This document shows, in pieces, positions 1 through 6,920 of a stretch of DNA of 11,293 nucleotides. A program made the position numbers and the translations under genes. The DNA comes from CAZUQH01 sp964622465 (GTDB lineage: Bacteria > CG03 > CAZUQH01). The notes under the pieces are model-generated. The model was given only the letters and a program-made list of their open reading frames with translations, did no database searches and had not been told where the DNA came from. Each line of letters starts with the position of its first letter. Positions within the stretch are counted from its first letter, which is position 1. The DNA lies in contig CAZUQH010000040.1 of the NCBI GenBank assembly GCA_964622465.1, positions 1 through 11,293 of the forward strand, read 5' to 3'.

Positions 1-110
1 CTCGCCCTGAAGGCCGTCGCGGTGGTGGCTATGGCGGTGGTGGCTATGGCGGTGGTGGCTATGGCGGTGGCGGAAGGCCAGGCGGTGGCGGGCGGCGTTC
101 TTCCTGGTAA
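1..110 (+). CDS. C-terminal tail of a glycine-rich, probably RRM-type RNA-binding protein (5' partial)
   Basis: Only the last 35 codons (frame starting at base 3) and the TAA stop at 108-110 are present. They read RPEGRR, then Gly-rich repeats of the type GGGGY, then RPGGGG and RRSSW. This low-complexity Gly/Tyr/Arg tail is typical of small bacterial RNA-binding proteins with one RRM domain followed by a Gly-rich C-terminus, as in cyanobacterial, planctomycete and related Rbp proteins. The RRM itself lies outside the window, so the family is inferred from the tail alone. Another RGG/GGY-type nucleic-acid-binding protein is possible. The underlying DNA is a tandem repeat (see 21-65). Confidence 0.6.
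   Translation, partial: RPEGRRGGGYGGGGYGGGGYGGGGRPGGGGRRSSW
21..65 (+). repeat. Three perfect 15-bp tandem repeats encoding GGGYG units
   Basis: The unit ggtggtggctatggc occurs three times back to back (21-35, 36-50, 51-65) and is followed by a degenerate fourth partial unit at 66-74. All copies are identical at the nucleotide level, including third codon positions. This implies recent slippage-type expansion rather than only protein-level selection. It lies in the Gly/Tyr-rich tail of the upstream gene, and unit gain or loss would keep the reading frame. Confidence 0.9.
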
Positions 111-138
111 GCGTCACTTACACATGATAAAGTTATAA

Positions 139-168
139 GAACCTGATGCTTCGCAGGCTTCTAGGTTC
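139..168 (+). terminator. Weak stem-loop after the Gly-rich protein gene
   Basis: GAACCT at 139-144 pairs with AGGTTC at 163-168 around an 18-nt loop. A competing CCTG/CAGG stem (142-145 with 154-157) overlaps it. The hairpin lies 28 bp after the upstream stop codon, where a terminator would be expected. It lacks a T-tract, so intrinsic termination is doubtful. Confidence 0.25.
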
Positions 169-189
169 AGATAAATGGTCCACACTAAA

Positions 190-365
190 AGGTCGCCTGC
201 CTGGCGTCCCACACGCGGACACGCTCGTGGCAATACTTTATGTTAGGTTTAGATTATTTTAATGCCTCGCTATAGATTTTTTGGCATAATGAAAAATTTA
301 CTACATTAAATACCATAAGCCAAAAAATCAATGTCCGCTTAGCGGGAACGCCGGCGCGGCGACCT
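190..365. repeat. Nested inverted-repeat element, MITE-like or structured RNA
   Basis: The left arm (191-220) and right arm (333-364) are imperfect inverted repeats of 30 and 32 nt. About 23 of 32 aligned positions match, with perfect ends (GGTCGCC at 191-197 against GGCGACC at 358-364) and perfect inner blocks (GCGGAC at 215-220 against GTCCGC at 333-338). Inside lies a second, perfect 11-bp inverted repeat, gattttttggc at 275-285 and gccaaaaaatc at 319-329. The arms are much more GC-rich than the interior and the flanks. The whole could be a small non-autonomous transposable element (MITE) or a folded non-coding RNA. A CTAAA pentamer occurs on both flanks (185-189 and 368-372), but its offset from the two arm ends differs, so it is weak evidence for a target-site duplication. 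Confidence 0.6.
275..329. repeat. Perfect 11-bp inner inverted repeat
   Basis: Bases 275-285 are the exact reverse complement of 319-329, with a 33-nt AT-rich loop. The A6/T6 tracts mean a transcript from either strand would form a hairpin. The arms sit inside the larger GC-rich inverted repeat at 191-364, giving a two-tier symmetric structure. Confidence 0.7.
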
Positions 366-405
366 ATCTAAATGTGTTACCTATATACTGAACCTATACA
401 TATAA

Positions 406-434
406 TTGAATTATATCACTCAATCTTGTATAAT
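406..434 (+). promoter_or_regulatory. Sigma70-type promoter for the acylphosphatase-sigma operon
   Basis: TTGAAT (406-411) and a perfect TATAAT (429-434) are separated by 17 bp and point toward the gene at 507. Transcription would begin near 441, giving a leader of about 65 nt. No other good promoter is visible before 8111, so this may drive the long operon downstream. Confidence 0.65.
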
Positions 435-506
435 TATCGCTAACGTTTTTGCAATACGATTTTCTTATGAGAGGGTTGCGATTAACGGTTTGGATTTAGT
501 AGTGTA

Positions 507-785
507 ATGGATTCAGTCACGGCACGAATTAGAGTTTATGGTCTTGTGCAGATGGTAGGTTTTCGTTACTATGCGATGCGCCAGGCAGAGAAGTTCGGTG
601 TTAATGGTTACGTGCGTAATATGCCTGATGGGGGTGTAGAAACAGTAGCACAGGGAAAGCGTACAGCTATTGAGGAATTTATCAAACAGATAGAAGCAGG
701 TCCGCATGGAAGTAGAATAACATCAACCGACGTTAAATGGCTTGACCAAAGCCCACGCTACGATGGATTTCACATAGCGCTATGA
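507..785 (+). CDS. acyP: Acylphosphatase
   Basis: This 92-residue protein matches the small acylphosphatase family in length and motifs. The family hydrolyses carboxyl-phosphate bonds such as acetyl phosphate in the cytoplasm. The signature G-L-V-Q-M-V-G-F-R spans residues 12-20, with the phosphate-binding catalytic Arg at 20. The second active-site residue, Asn38, lies in GYVRN, followed by the usual DGGVE strand. The start at 507 is chosen because the protein begins directly with the first beta strand. Its ribosome-binding site is poor: GAGGG at 471-475 is too distant. The stop overlaps the start of the sigma-factor gene by 4 nt (ATGA at 782-785), indicating translational coupling. Its physiological substrate here is unknown. 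Confidence 0.93.
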   Translation: MDSVTARIRVYGLVQMVGFRYYAMRQAEKFGVNGYVRNMPDGGVETVAQGKRTAIEEFIKQIEAGPHGSRITSTDVKWLDQSPRYDGFHIAL

Positions 786-1636
786 GCAGTTCAAATACGG
801 ATGCCGTTCATATATATCTTGAGCAAATTTCGAAATTTCCTATGCTTAAAGAAGAAGAAATCCCCGAATTGTTCGAGCGAATCCGTAAAGGAGAAGAAGC
901 AGCGCGGCGCAGAGTAATAGAATCAAATTTAAAACTTGTCTTATCAATAGCGAAATCATACGTGCGACGAGGAGTGGATTTTCTGGACCTTGTAGAAGAG
1001 GGTAACATAGGATTAATGCATGCTGTAACTAAGTATAACCCAAAACTTGGCTACAAGTTTGGGACTTATGCATATTGGTGGATAAGACAAGCGATTCAGC
1101 GCGCGGTGCTGGAACAGAGTAAACCGGTTGTGTTGCCTCTGTATGCGTACGAAACAATGCACCGGCTCCTGAAGCTAACTGAAGAAATGAAACGGCGTCT
1201 TGACAGAGAGCCAACGAAGAAGGAACTTTCCGAAAAACTGGATATTCCGTTAACGCGCACGCGTTCCATCATAGAGCATATGGGTTCTTTCCTGGAAATC
1301 GCGTCACTTGACGCACCTATCGTGAAGGAGGGTGAAATCTTTATCCGGGATGTTGTAAAAGATACTAGTCCGACTCCGGAACAAGTTGCGTCTCTTGTCC
1401 ATATGCATGACCAGTTGGAAAGTCTCTTCAAGACACTTAAGCCCAGAGAGGTCGAAATGATCAGGATGCGTTTCGGGCTTAAAGACGGAAAAGCATGGAC
1501 GCTACGGCAAATAGGCGAGAAAATGGGGCTGTCGCGGGAGCGGGTAAGACAGCTTGTGAATCGCGCTGCCAAAAAATTAAAGAAGATTGCGCAGGTAATT
1601 GAGCCGCCTGATTTCTCTTCATTACATAGGAGTTAA
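782..1636 (+). CDS. RNA polymerase sigma-70 family factor, compact group 1/2-like
   Basis: This 284-residue sigma factor lacks region 1.1. Region 1.2 is at about 7-35, region 2 at 45-110 (NLKLV, LDLVEEGNIGL, TYAYWWIRQAI), region 3 at 120-165, and region 4 at 215-268 with the -35 recognition helix SRERVRQL at 251-258. The promoter-melting Trp pair (W99, W100) and Gln103 (E. coli sigma70 Q437) are kept. Residue 106 is Gln where sigma70 has T440, and the extended -10 patch reads LPLYAYE instead of IPVHMIE. The -35 helix therefore looks conventional, while -10 and extended -10 contacts may differ. It is translationally coupled to acylphosphatase and followed two bases later by apt. It could be an alternative or stationary-phase-type sigma factor; whether it is the primary sigma cannot be decided here. 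Confidence 0.93.
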   Translation: MSSSNTDAVHIYLEQISKFPMLKEEEIPELFERIRKGEEAARRRVIESNLKLVLSIAKSYVRRGVDFLDLVEEGNIGLMHAVTKYNPKLGYKFGTYAYWWIRQAIQRAVLEQSKPVVLPLYAYETMHRLLKLTEEMKRRLDREPTKKELSEKLDIPLTRTRSIIEHMGSFLEIASLDAPIVKEGEIFIRDVVKDTSPTPEQVASLVHMHDQLESLFKTLKPREVEMIRMRFGLKDGKAWTLRQIGEKMGLSRERVRQLVNRAAKKLKKIAQVIEPPDFSSLHRS

Positions 1637-1638
1637 AA

Positions 1639-2163
1639 ATGGTCGACCTTAAGAGTCATGTCAGAAATATCCCCGATTTTCCAAAAACAGGAATACTTTT
1701 TCGCGACATAACTCCATTACTTCAGAACCCCATAGCATTACACCAGGCGATAGACATGCTTGCTTTGCACTGGAAGGGCGTGCATATTGACCGCATAGTT
1801 GGAATAGAAGCACGTGGTTTCGTCGTTGGAGCCGCACTCGCTTACAAACTTGGAGTTGGAATTTCGCTGGTGCGCAAGAAGAATAAACTTCCTTATAAAA
1901 CAGTAGGCGCTACGTATCAGCTGGAGTATGGCGAAGATACGCTGGAAATGCACATTGATGCAATAGAGCCTGGCTCCAACGTACTTGTAGTCGATGACCT
2001 TCTGGCAACCGGTGGAACTGCATGTGCTGCCGTAAATCTGGTAGAAAAATTGGAAGGCAAAGTCCTGGGGGTCGGTTTTTTAATTGAGTTGGTAGAGCTT
2101 GGAGGGCGCAGGAAATTACCAAATTACGATGTCTATTCCCTGATGGAATTTGAAGGGGAATGA
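1639..2163 (+). CDS. apt: Adenine phosphoribosyltransferase
   Basis: This 174-residue protein catalyses adenine + PRPP to AMP + PPi in purine salvage. The N-terminal IPDFPKTGILFRDITPLL (11-28) and IEARGF (56-61) are Apt hallmarks. VLVVDDLLATGGTA (115-128) is the PRPP-binding loop with its Asp pair. Length is close to E. coli Apt (183 aa). An AGGAG site (1628-1632) lies six bases before the ATG, inside the end of the sigma gene, with only two bases between the genes. The stop is followed after 11 bases by a tRNA gene. A divergent member of the phosphoribosyltransferase family is the only real alternative. Confidence 0.96.
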   Translation: MVDLKSHVRNIPDFPKTGILFRDITPLLQNPIALHQAIDMLALHWKGVHIDRIVGIEARGFVVGAALAYKLGVGISLVRKKNKLPYKTVGATYQLEYGEDTLEMHIDAIEPGSNVLVVDDLLATGGTACAAVNLVEKLEGKVLGVGFLIELVELGGRRKLPNYDVYSLMEFEGE

Positions 2164-2174
2164 GAGTTGCAACA

Positions 2175-2247
2175 GGGCCCTTAGCTCAGCGGATAGAGCA
2201 CCTGCCTCCTAAGCAGGGGGTCGGGAGTCCAATTCTCCCAGGGCCCA
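2175..2247 (+). tRNA. tRNA-Arg (anticodon CCT)
   Basis: The sequence folds as a full cloverleaf: acceptor GGGCCCT/AGGGCCC, D-stem GCTC/GAGC with an 8-nt loop, anticodon stem CCTGC/GCAGG with loop CTCCTAA, a 5-nt variable loop, and T-stem GGGAG/CTCCC. The anticodon CCT reads the rare arginine codon AGG. The discriminator base is A (2247) and no CCA is encoded. The T-loop reads TCCAATT, so position 55, almost always U (pseudouridine), is C here. The gene sits 11 bp after apt and 18 bp before the next coding sequence, on the same strand, so it is probably excised from a longer mRNA. Confidence 0.95.
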
Positions 2248-2265
2248 TGTCATTTTACTATCGTG

Positions 2266-2943
2266 ATGAAATTTATTGATTTGCATACACACACTATTTT
2301 TTCAGATGGAGAATTGATACCTTCGGAGTTAGTATGGCGTGCACGTGCTGCTGACTACGATACGATTGCATTAACCGACCACATTGACCAGTCAAATATT
2401 GATTTTGTTATCCCGCGAATTGCAAGGATAAGCACTATTTTGACCCGTAGTACCGGCCTTACGGTGATACCAGGCGCTGAACTGACATACGTAGTGCCTG
2501 AAGATATCTCCGGGGTTGTACGCCGCGCAAGGCGACTCGGTGCAAGAATAGCCGTTGTGCATGGCGAAACAGTCGCAGAACCGGCAGTTCCAGAAGGGAC
2601 TAATCACGCAGCATTACTTTCAGATATTGACATACTTGCGCATCCTGGAAAGTTAAGCGAAGAAGATGCACATCTTGCAAAGGAACGAGGAATATACATA
2701 GAGGTTACTACACGTTCGCAGCACGCCGTAACGAATGGGGCTGTTATACAGAGAGCGTGTGCCGCCGGAGCGTTAATGATTATGAATACGGATGCGCATG
2801 GACCGGAAGACCTGCTTACAATGGAAAAGGCATTCCAGACGCTTAAAAATGCTGGAGTACAGGAGTCAAATATCAAAGAGACGTTTGACCAGATGCAGAA
2901 TAATGCCAGGGAATTGATTTTAGGAAGGGCTAAAAAAAGGTGA
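2266..2943 (+). CDS. PHP-domain metal-dependent phosphoesterase (histidinol-phosphatase-like)
   Basis: This 225-residue PHP protein carries the full set of likely metal ligands, numbered from the ATG at 2266: HTH (H7, H9), D14 in FSDGE, H39 in TDHID, E72 in PGAEL, H99 in VVHGE, H126 in AHPGK, and D176 and H178 in NTDAHG. This is the trinuclear-site pattern of YcdX/HisK-like phosphoesterases, so hydrolysis of a phosphomonoester is expected; the substrate is not identifiable. A GTG at 2263 just upstream could also serve as start. No Shine-Dalgarno is visible in the 18 bases after the tRNA, so translation may be leaderless-like after tRNA processing. The stop overlaps the next gene's GTG by 4 nt. 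Confidence 0.88.
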   Translation: MKFIDLHTHTIFSDGELIPSELVWRARAADYDTIALTDHIDQSNIDFVIPRIARISTILTRSTGLTVIPGAELTYVVPEDISGVVRRARRLGARIAVVHGETVAEPAVPEGTNHAALLSDIDILAHPGKLSEEDAHLAKERGIYIEVTTRSQHAVTNGAVIQRACAAGALMIMNTDAHGPEDLLTMEKAFQTLKNAGVQESNIKETFDQMQNNARELILGRAKKR

Positions 2944-3629
2944 AACTTCCGTGGAGAGAACTGGATAGAGAGTGGATTACAAAACATCGGGATACTATCG
3001 TGCTTGGTTCGGTCCTTATGGTAGCGGTAGTTCTTTTCGTCATATTTCTCGTCGTTTCCCGTAAACAGGCAGAGCACAGTGCACAGGTGGAACTTTCCCG
3101 GGCTGGACACCTGGAAATGGCCGGGCAGGTAAACGAAGCATTAAACCTTTGCTCACAAATAGGGGATAAATATTCGTCTACAGTTGCAGCAAAATACGCC
3201 ACTCTTTCCAGAGCGCAGCTTCTATACAAACTTGGTCAGTGGGCAGAATCAATACGCATTTTTGAAGATTTTCAAAACAAATGGCCCGACGACCAGTTTA
3301 CTCCAGCAGCAATGCTGGGAGGCGGCAAATCCTATGAACAGTCAGGGGATTTTGAACGTGCACGGCAGGCATATGAACGATTGATAGAAAAATATCCCGA
3401 TAACTGGATTACGCCTGATGCTTACGATGGGTTTGCGCGTACATTTGAGCATCTCGGCGAAACAGCCAGTGCCAGAGAAAAATATCAGGACATAATGGTC
3501 AGGTTTCCGAACACTATGTGGGCTGAACGCGCAAGAATTCGCCTTTCAAAAATAAGTTCTTCGGGAAAAGCACTTGCAGAGCCAGAGGTATCACCAGAAC
3601 TCTTTGAACCAGGGGGTGAATATGAGTAG
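2940..3629 (+). CDS. Membrane-anchored tetratricopeptide-repeat protein
   Basis: The protein has 229 residues. A short basic N-terminus (1-19) is followed by one strong transmembrane helix (about 20-40) and RK, predicting an N-in anchor with the rest outside the cytoplasm. Residues 50-205 are helical with TPR-like pairs: LYKLGQWAESIRIFEDF (about 95-111), SYEQSGDFERARQAYERLIEKYP (131-153, clear TPR) and TFEHLGETASAREKYQDIM (168-186). It resembles YfgM/YbgF/BamD-type envelope scaffolds, though no specific family is certain. Start codon is GTG at 2940, overlapping the PHP gene's TGA, with AGGAAGGG at 2922-2929. Its 3' end overlaps the beta-barrel gene by 8 nt, so a shared envelope role is plausible. 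Confidence 0.8.
   Translation: MKLPWRELDREWITKHRDTIVLGSVLMVAVVLFVIFLVVSRKQAEHSAQVELSRAGHLEMAGQVNEALNLCSQIGDKYSSTVAAKYATLSRAQLLYKLGQWAESIRIFEDFQNKWPDDQFTPAAMLGGGKSYEQSGDFERARQAYERLIEKYPDNWITPDAYDGFARTFEHLGETASAREKYQDIMVRFPNTMWAERARIRLSKISSSGKALAEPEVSPELFEPGGEYE
3611..3618 (+). promoter_or_regulatory. Ribosome-binding site fixing the beta-barrel start
   Basis: AGGGGGTG lies three to four bases before the ATG at 3622. This supports 3622 rather than the upstream in-frame ATG at 3574, which would prefix 16 polar residues to the signal peptide and overlap the TPR gene by 56 bp. Confidence 0.65.
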
Positions 3630-4854
3630 CCGGGATAGCATATTCAGGGGTATTGGATTGCGAGCACAACAGACAATTTTCGAGATATTCCTGAGTATTG
3701 CACTATTGTTGTTTTTATCTATGCCAGTTCTTGCACAAAAGATTTCTATAGGCGAACAGATTGAACTCAGGTATATTTCCATAACCCAGGCAAGCAGTAC
3801 AACGATAACTTCATCTGATGATTTTTTTACACACAAAGCGCGCGTCTATCTTGGTGGCCAACTGGGAGATAATATGAAAGCATTCTTCAAAGCCCAAACA
3901 TCAGGTCAGTGGGGCGATTATACCGATCTCTGGGTAGAGAATGCATACATAAACTTCCGCGCTTTCTCGATACCAAAATTAAATACCTCCGCTGACTTTA
4001 CTATCGGACGGCAACCACTGTTGTACGGCGACGGTCTACTTCTGAACGATGATGATACAGGCGTCAATTGTGTAAAAATAGGCATTTTTGCCCCATTTAA
4101 CACAGAATGCGATATTTTCCTCGTCAGGCAGTTAGAAGGCCCGGAAAATGGGGATTTTGACATTTACGGTATAGTTCCACGGATATACTTGACGGGGCAC
4201 ACTATCACAGGCGCATTTATTGCAGAAGACGACCGCTCGAAAGTTGCTTTCCCGGAAGCAAATTCACTCAAAATGATAGGTGATTTGCGGTGGGAAGGAA
4301 ATATCGGTGGAGTGGACTTTCACGGAGAAGCAGCAAAGCAGTTTGGAAACGTTAGTGAAGGTAAAACGGCAACTCTTACTTACAATGCGCTGGCCTATCT
4401 TGTTGGTGCAGAAATGAAAGGAAAAATGAGCACCATAGGAGATGTGAAATTTGGCGTTGACTGGCTTGTAGCTGATGGCAACAGGGGAGACGATGGTCGG
4501 ACATTTGCATCGACACTGTCGCATCTTGACGAAGAGGATTGGGGAGAGTATTTCATGGTTAATCCATCTACCGGATTTCAATCCTGCAAACCAGGAAATC
4601 TCGTGATATTAAAATGGACTCTTTCAACGCGGTTTGCCAAACGTTGGGTCGTCGGTCTTAATTTATTCAACTATCGCGAAGAGGAAATCAGGCAAAATGA
4701 ACTTGGTAATGAATGGGATATATTTGGAAAATATGACATGTCTCCTTATTCAACGTTGCGTCTTGCATTCACTTTGTTCCACCCACAGGAAGCATTCCAG
4801 GCAGATTGGACGACTGCGCGTAAAATTCTCTTTGAAATGTCCACAGAATTTTAG
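3622..4854 (+). CDS. Outer-membrane beta-barrel protein (alginate-export/porin-like)
   Basis: The 410-residue product starts with an export signal: Arg residues at 4, 9 and 14, a hydrophobic core at about 19-34, and a likely signal peptidase site after PVLA (35-38). The mature part alternates polar and hydrophobic residues in strands with many aromatics, for example ELRYISI near the start, then FFTHKARVYLGG, AFFKAQTSGQWG and WVENAYINFRAF. It ends in EMSTEF with a C-terminal Phe, the usual signal for outer-membrane assembly. The pattern recalls alginate-export or phosphate-porin-like barrels of MAGs, but the substrate is unknown. The gene overlaps the TPR gene by 8 nt and precedes glgE by 14 bp, so a role in glucan or sugar traffic is possible but unproven. 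Confidence 0.8.
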   Translation: MSSRDSIFRGIGLRAQQTIFEIFLSIALLLFLSMPVLAQKISIGEQIELRYISITQASSTTITSSDDFFTHKARVYLGGQLGDNMKAFFKAQTSGQWGDYTDLWVENAYINFRAFSIPKLNTSADFTIGRQPLLYGDGLLLNDDDTGVNCVKIGIFAPFNTECDIFLVRQLEGPENGDFDIYGIVPRIYLTGHTITGAFIAEDDRSKVAFPEANSLKMIGDLRWEGNIGGVDFHGEAAKQFGNVSEGKTATLTYNALAYLVGAEMKGKMSTIGDVKFGVDWLVADGNRGDDGRTFASTLSHLDEEDWGEYFMVNPSTGFQSCKPGNLVILKWTLSTRFAKRWVVGLNLFNYREEEIRQNELGNEWDIFGKYDMSPYSTLRLAFTLFHPQEAFQADWTTARKILFEMSTEF

Positions 4855-4868
4855 GAGCTAAAGCCAAG

Positions 4869-6878
4869 ATGGAACGAAAACAAACCATGGTAAATCCGTT
4901 TACAGCTTTATATCCAGAAATCAACGGTGGTTCTTATCCTGTCAAATGCGAAACAGACCGGCCACTTAAAGTGAGGGCTATAACCAAAAAAAGATTTAAG
5001 GGTTATGTTGCAGTGAAATACCGGCAGGTAACACCCGAAAAAACCGCATGGAAAGTAAAGCAGATGCAAAGATGTGCCGAAGAGGATAGATGGTTTTCCG
5101 AAATAAGTTTTGAGAAACCCGGGTTGTATGAATATACCGCAGTTGTCACAAAAACAGAAACAGAGCGGCTGAATGTAAACAGCGCGACTTGTTATAATAA
5201 AACTCTGAGAGTAATCGTTGAGCCGTCTCTAGCAAGGTTTGCTTCGTGGTATGAGATGTTTCATCGTTCGCAGGGAAAAATTGCCGGTTGTTCCGCTACA
5301 TTTAAGGATATGGAAAAGCGCTTGCCGGAAATAGCGAAGCTTGGGTTTGATGTGATATATTTACCTCCGGTCCATCCGATAGGCAGAACTAACCGCAAAG
5401 GACCGAATAATTCACTTGTAGCAGGACCAGATAGCCCAGGTAGTCCCTGGGCTATAGGGAACGAGGATGGTGGCCATAAATCCGTGAACCCCGAACTCGG
5501 CACGCTTGAAGATTTTCATGGATTTGTCAATAAAGCGAAGACCTTTGGAATTGACGTTGCAATTGATATTGTTCTCAGCTGTTCGCCAGACCACCCTTAT
5601 GTAAAAGAGCATCCCGGCTGGTTTTATCGCCGTCAGGATGGTACGATTGCTTATGCCGAGAACCCGCCTAAAAAGTACGAGGATATTTATCCATTGAATT
5701 TTTACCCCAAAGACCGTGAAGCAATGTGGGCTGAGATGCGGAGTATTTTTGCTTTCTGGATAAAGCATGGGATTAAGATATTCCGGGTTGACAATCCACA
5801 CACCAAGCCAATTGAATTCTGGGAATGGGTTATAAACGACATAAAACGCGAATACCCGGATACGGTTTTTCTTTCGGAAGCATTTACTTATTTCGAAAAA
5901 CTTGAAGAACTGACAAAGATTGGGTTCAGTCAGACCTATACGTATTTTATCTGGCGGAATACCAAAAATGAACTTATAGAGTATTTTATAAAGTTATCAT
6001 CGGGTATTACTAAAGAGTTTTTGCGCCCCAATCTGTTCACTAACACTCCGGATATTTGTCCGGTAATAGTTCAACAGGCAGGACGCACTGCATTCAAAAT
6101 GAGAGCTGCTCTTGCAGCAACTCTTTCGTCGTTGTGGGGTATTTATAACGGATATGAGTTATGCGAAAACGCCACATTTCCGGGCACTGAAACGTACATG
6201 AACTCGGAAAAGTACGAATACAAAATATGGGATTGGAATCGTCCAGGAAATATCAAAGATTATGTCGCGCGCCTTAACAAGATAAGACGCGGAAATAAAG
6301 CATTGCAGCACTTTGATAACCTTGAGTTTTGCGATTCAACCAACGATAATATGTTGTGTTACCTGAAATCGTCACCGGATAATTCTAATCAGATTCTGGT
6401 GGTCGTAAATCTTGACCCGTGGAATGTTCACTCTGCGAGATTGACAGTACCGGTGGAAAAACTTGGCATCGCTTCAGAAGAATACTATTCTGCAAAAGAG
6501 CTTATTTGCGGTAATAAGTATCTATGGAAAGGTAGAGATAATTACGTACGTATTAACCCACAGATAGAACCAGTATATATCTTTCAGATAAGCAGGGCAG
6601 GGCAGAAGAATGAAATTGCAGGCGACAAAGGACAAAAGATGATAGCACTTGCAGATGAACACTGGAAGAGGTTTTTTGAATTGCGAAAACTTGTAGTTGA
6701 GAAAAATGATGTGCTTGCCAGACGCGAACTTGCCATGCATTATAACGAACAGATGGAACCTCTGCTTTACACAGGGCCTGACTATAACACTACGTACCGG
6801 GCAGAAATGGATATACTTGCTCGTAAAGCAGGTTTTTTATCTCCAGAAAATGCCTATTTCACAACTCCTGGCCATTAG
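4869..6878 (+). CDS. glgE: Alpha-1,4-glucan:maltose-1-phosphate maltosyltransferase (GH13)
   Basis: GlgE transfers maltosyl units from alpha-maltose-1-phosphate to the non-reducing end of alpha-1,4-glucans. The 669-residue sequence has the GlgE N-terminal domain (GGSYPVKCE near 20), then SWYEMFHRS (126-133), LPPVHPIGRTNRKG (165-178), WAIGNEDGGHKSVNPELGT (194-212), and SPDHPY (239-244). The nucleophile Asp308 lies in FRVDNPHTKP and the acid/base Glu337 in LSEAFT. All GH13_3 hallmarks are present, so it should be active. The barrel and C-terminal sandwich end near 574, leaving an approximately 95-residue helical C-terminal extension that I do not recognise. GGAG at 4854-4857 precedes the ATG by 11 bases; Met7 is an alternative start. 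GlgM, which would make its substrate, is encoded next. Confidence 0.95.
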   Translation: MERKQTMVNPFTALYPEINGGSYPVKCETDRPLKVRAITKKRFKGYVAVKYRQVTPEKTAWKVKQMQRCAEEDRWFSEISFEKPGLYEYTAVVTKTETERLNVNSATCYNKTLRVIVEPSLARFASWYEMFHRSQGKIAGCSATFKDMEKRLPEIAKLGFDVIYLPPVHPIGRTNRKGPNNSLVAGPDSPGSPWAIGNEDGGHKSVNPELGTLEDFHGFVNKAKTFGIDVAIDIVLSCSPDHPYVKEHPGWFYRRQDGTIAYAENPPKKYEDIYPLNFYPKDREAMWAEMRSIFAFWIKHGIKIFRVDNPHTKPIEFWEWVINDIKREYPDTVFLSEAFTYFEKLEELTKIGFSQTYTYFIWRNTKNELIEYFIKLSSGITKEFLRPNLFTNTPDICPVIVQQAGRTAFKMRAALAATLSSLWGIYNGYELCENATFPGTETYMNSEKYEYKIWDWNRPGNIKDYVARLNKIRRGNKALQHFDNLEFCDSTNDNMLCYLKSSPDNSNQILVVVNLDPWNVHSARLTVPVEKLGIASEEYYSAKELICGNKYLWKGRDNYVRINPQIEPVYIFQISRAGQKNEIAGDKGQKMIALADEHWKRFFELRKLVVEKNDVLARRELAMHYNEQMEPLLYTGPDYNTTYRAEMDILARKAGFLSPENAYFTTPGH

Positions 6879-6920
6879 GCAGTTTAGAATTGCAGACGCT
6901 CCTTTGGGAGGCATAAAATT

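Larger units (their letters stand above)
111..506. other. 396-bp intergenic region without a convincing gene
   Basis: I see no plausible protein gene on either strand between the Gly-rich tail and the acylphosphatase gene. The region holds a weak hairpin near 139-168, a GC-rich-armed inverted-repeat element at about 190-365 that stands out from its AT-rich surroundings, and a good sigma70-type promoter at 406-434 pointing into the next operon. These are listed separately. Confidence 0.75.

Noticed and set aside
21..65. Tandem repeats as a CRISPR array
   Set aside because: The 15-bp units are contiguous with no spacers and encode GGGYG repeats in frame.
562..572. 11-bp match TCGTTACTATG with 10340-10350
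   Set aside because: Several 11-bp matches are expected by chance in a window of this size and the flanks do not align.
1096..1572. 158-codon minus-strand open frame opposite the sigma-factor gene
   Set aside because: It lies wholly within a clear sigma-70 gene and its translation is Ser/Arg-rich without recognisable motifs.
2604..3110. 168-codon minus-strand open frame across the PHP/TPR junction
   Set aside because: It is antisense to two well-supported genes and its translation is Cys/Ser-rich with no recognisable domain.
3574..3621. Longer start for the outer-membrane barrel at 3574
   Set aside because: It adds 16 polar residues before the signal peptide, overlaps the TPR gene by 56 bp, and the strong AGGGGGTG site is positioned for the ATG at 3622.
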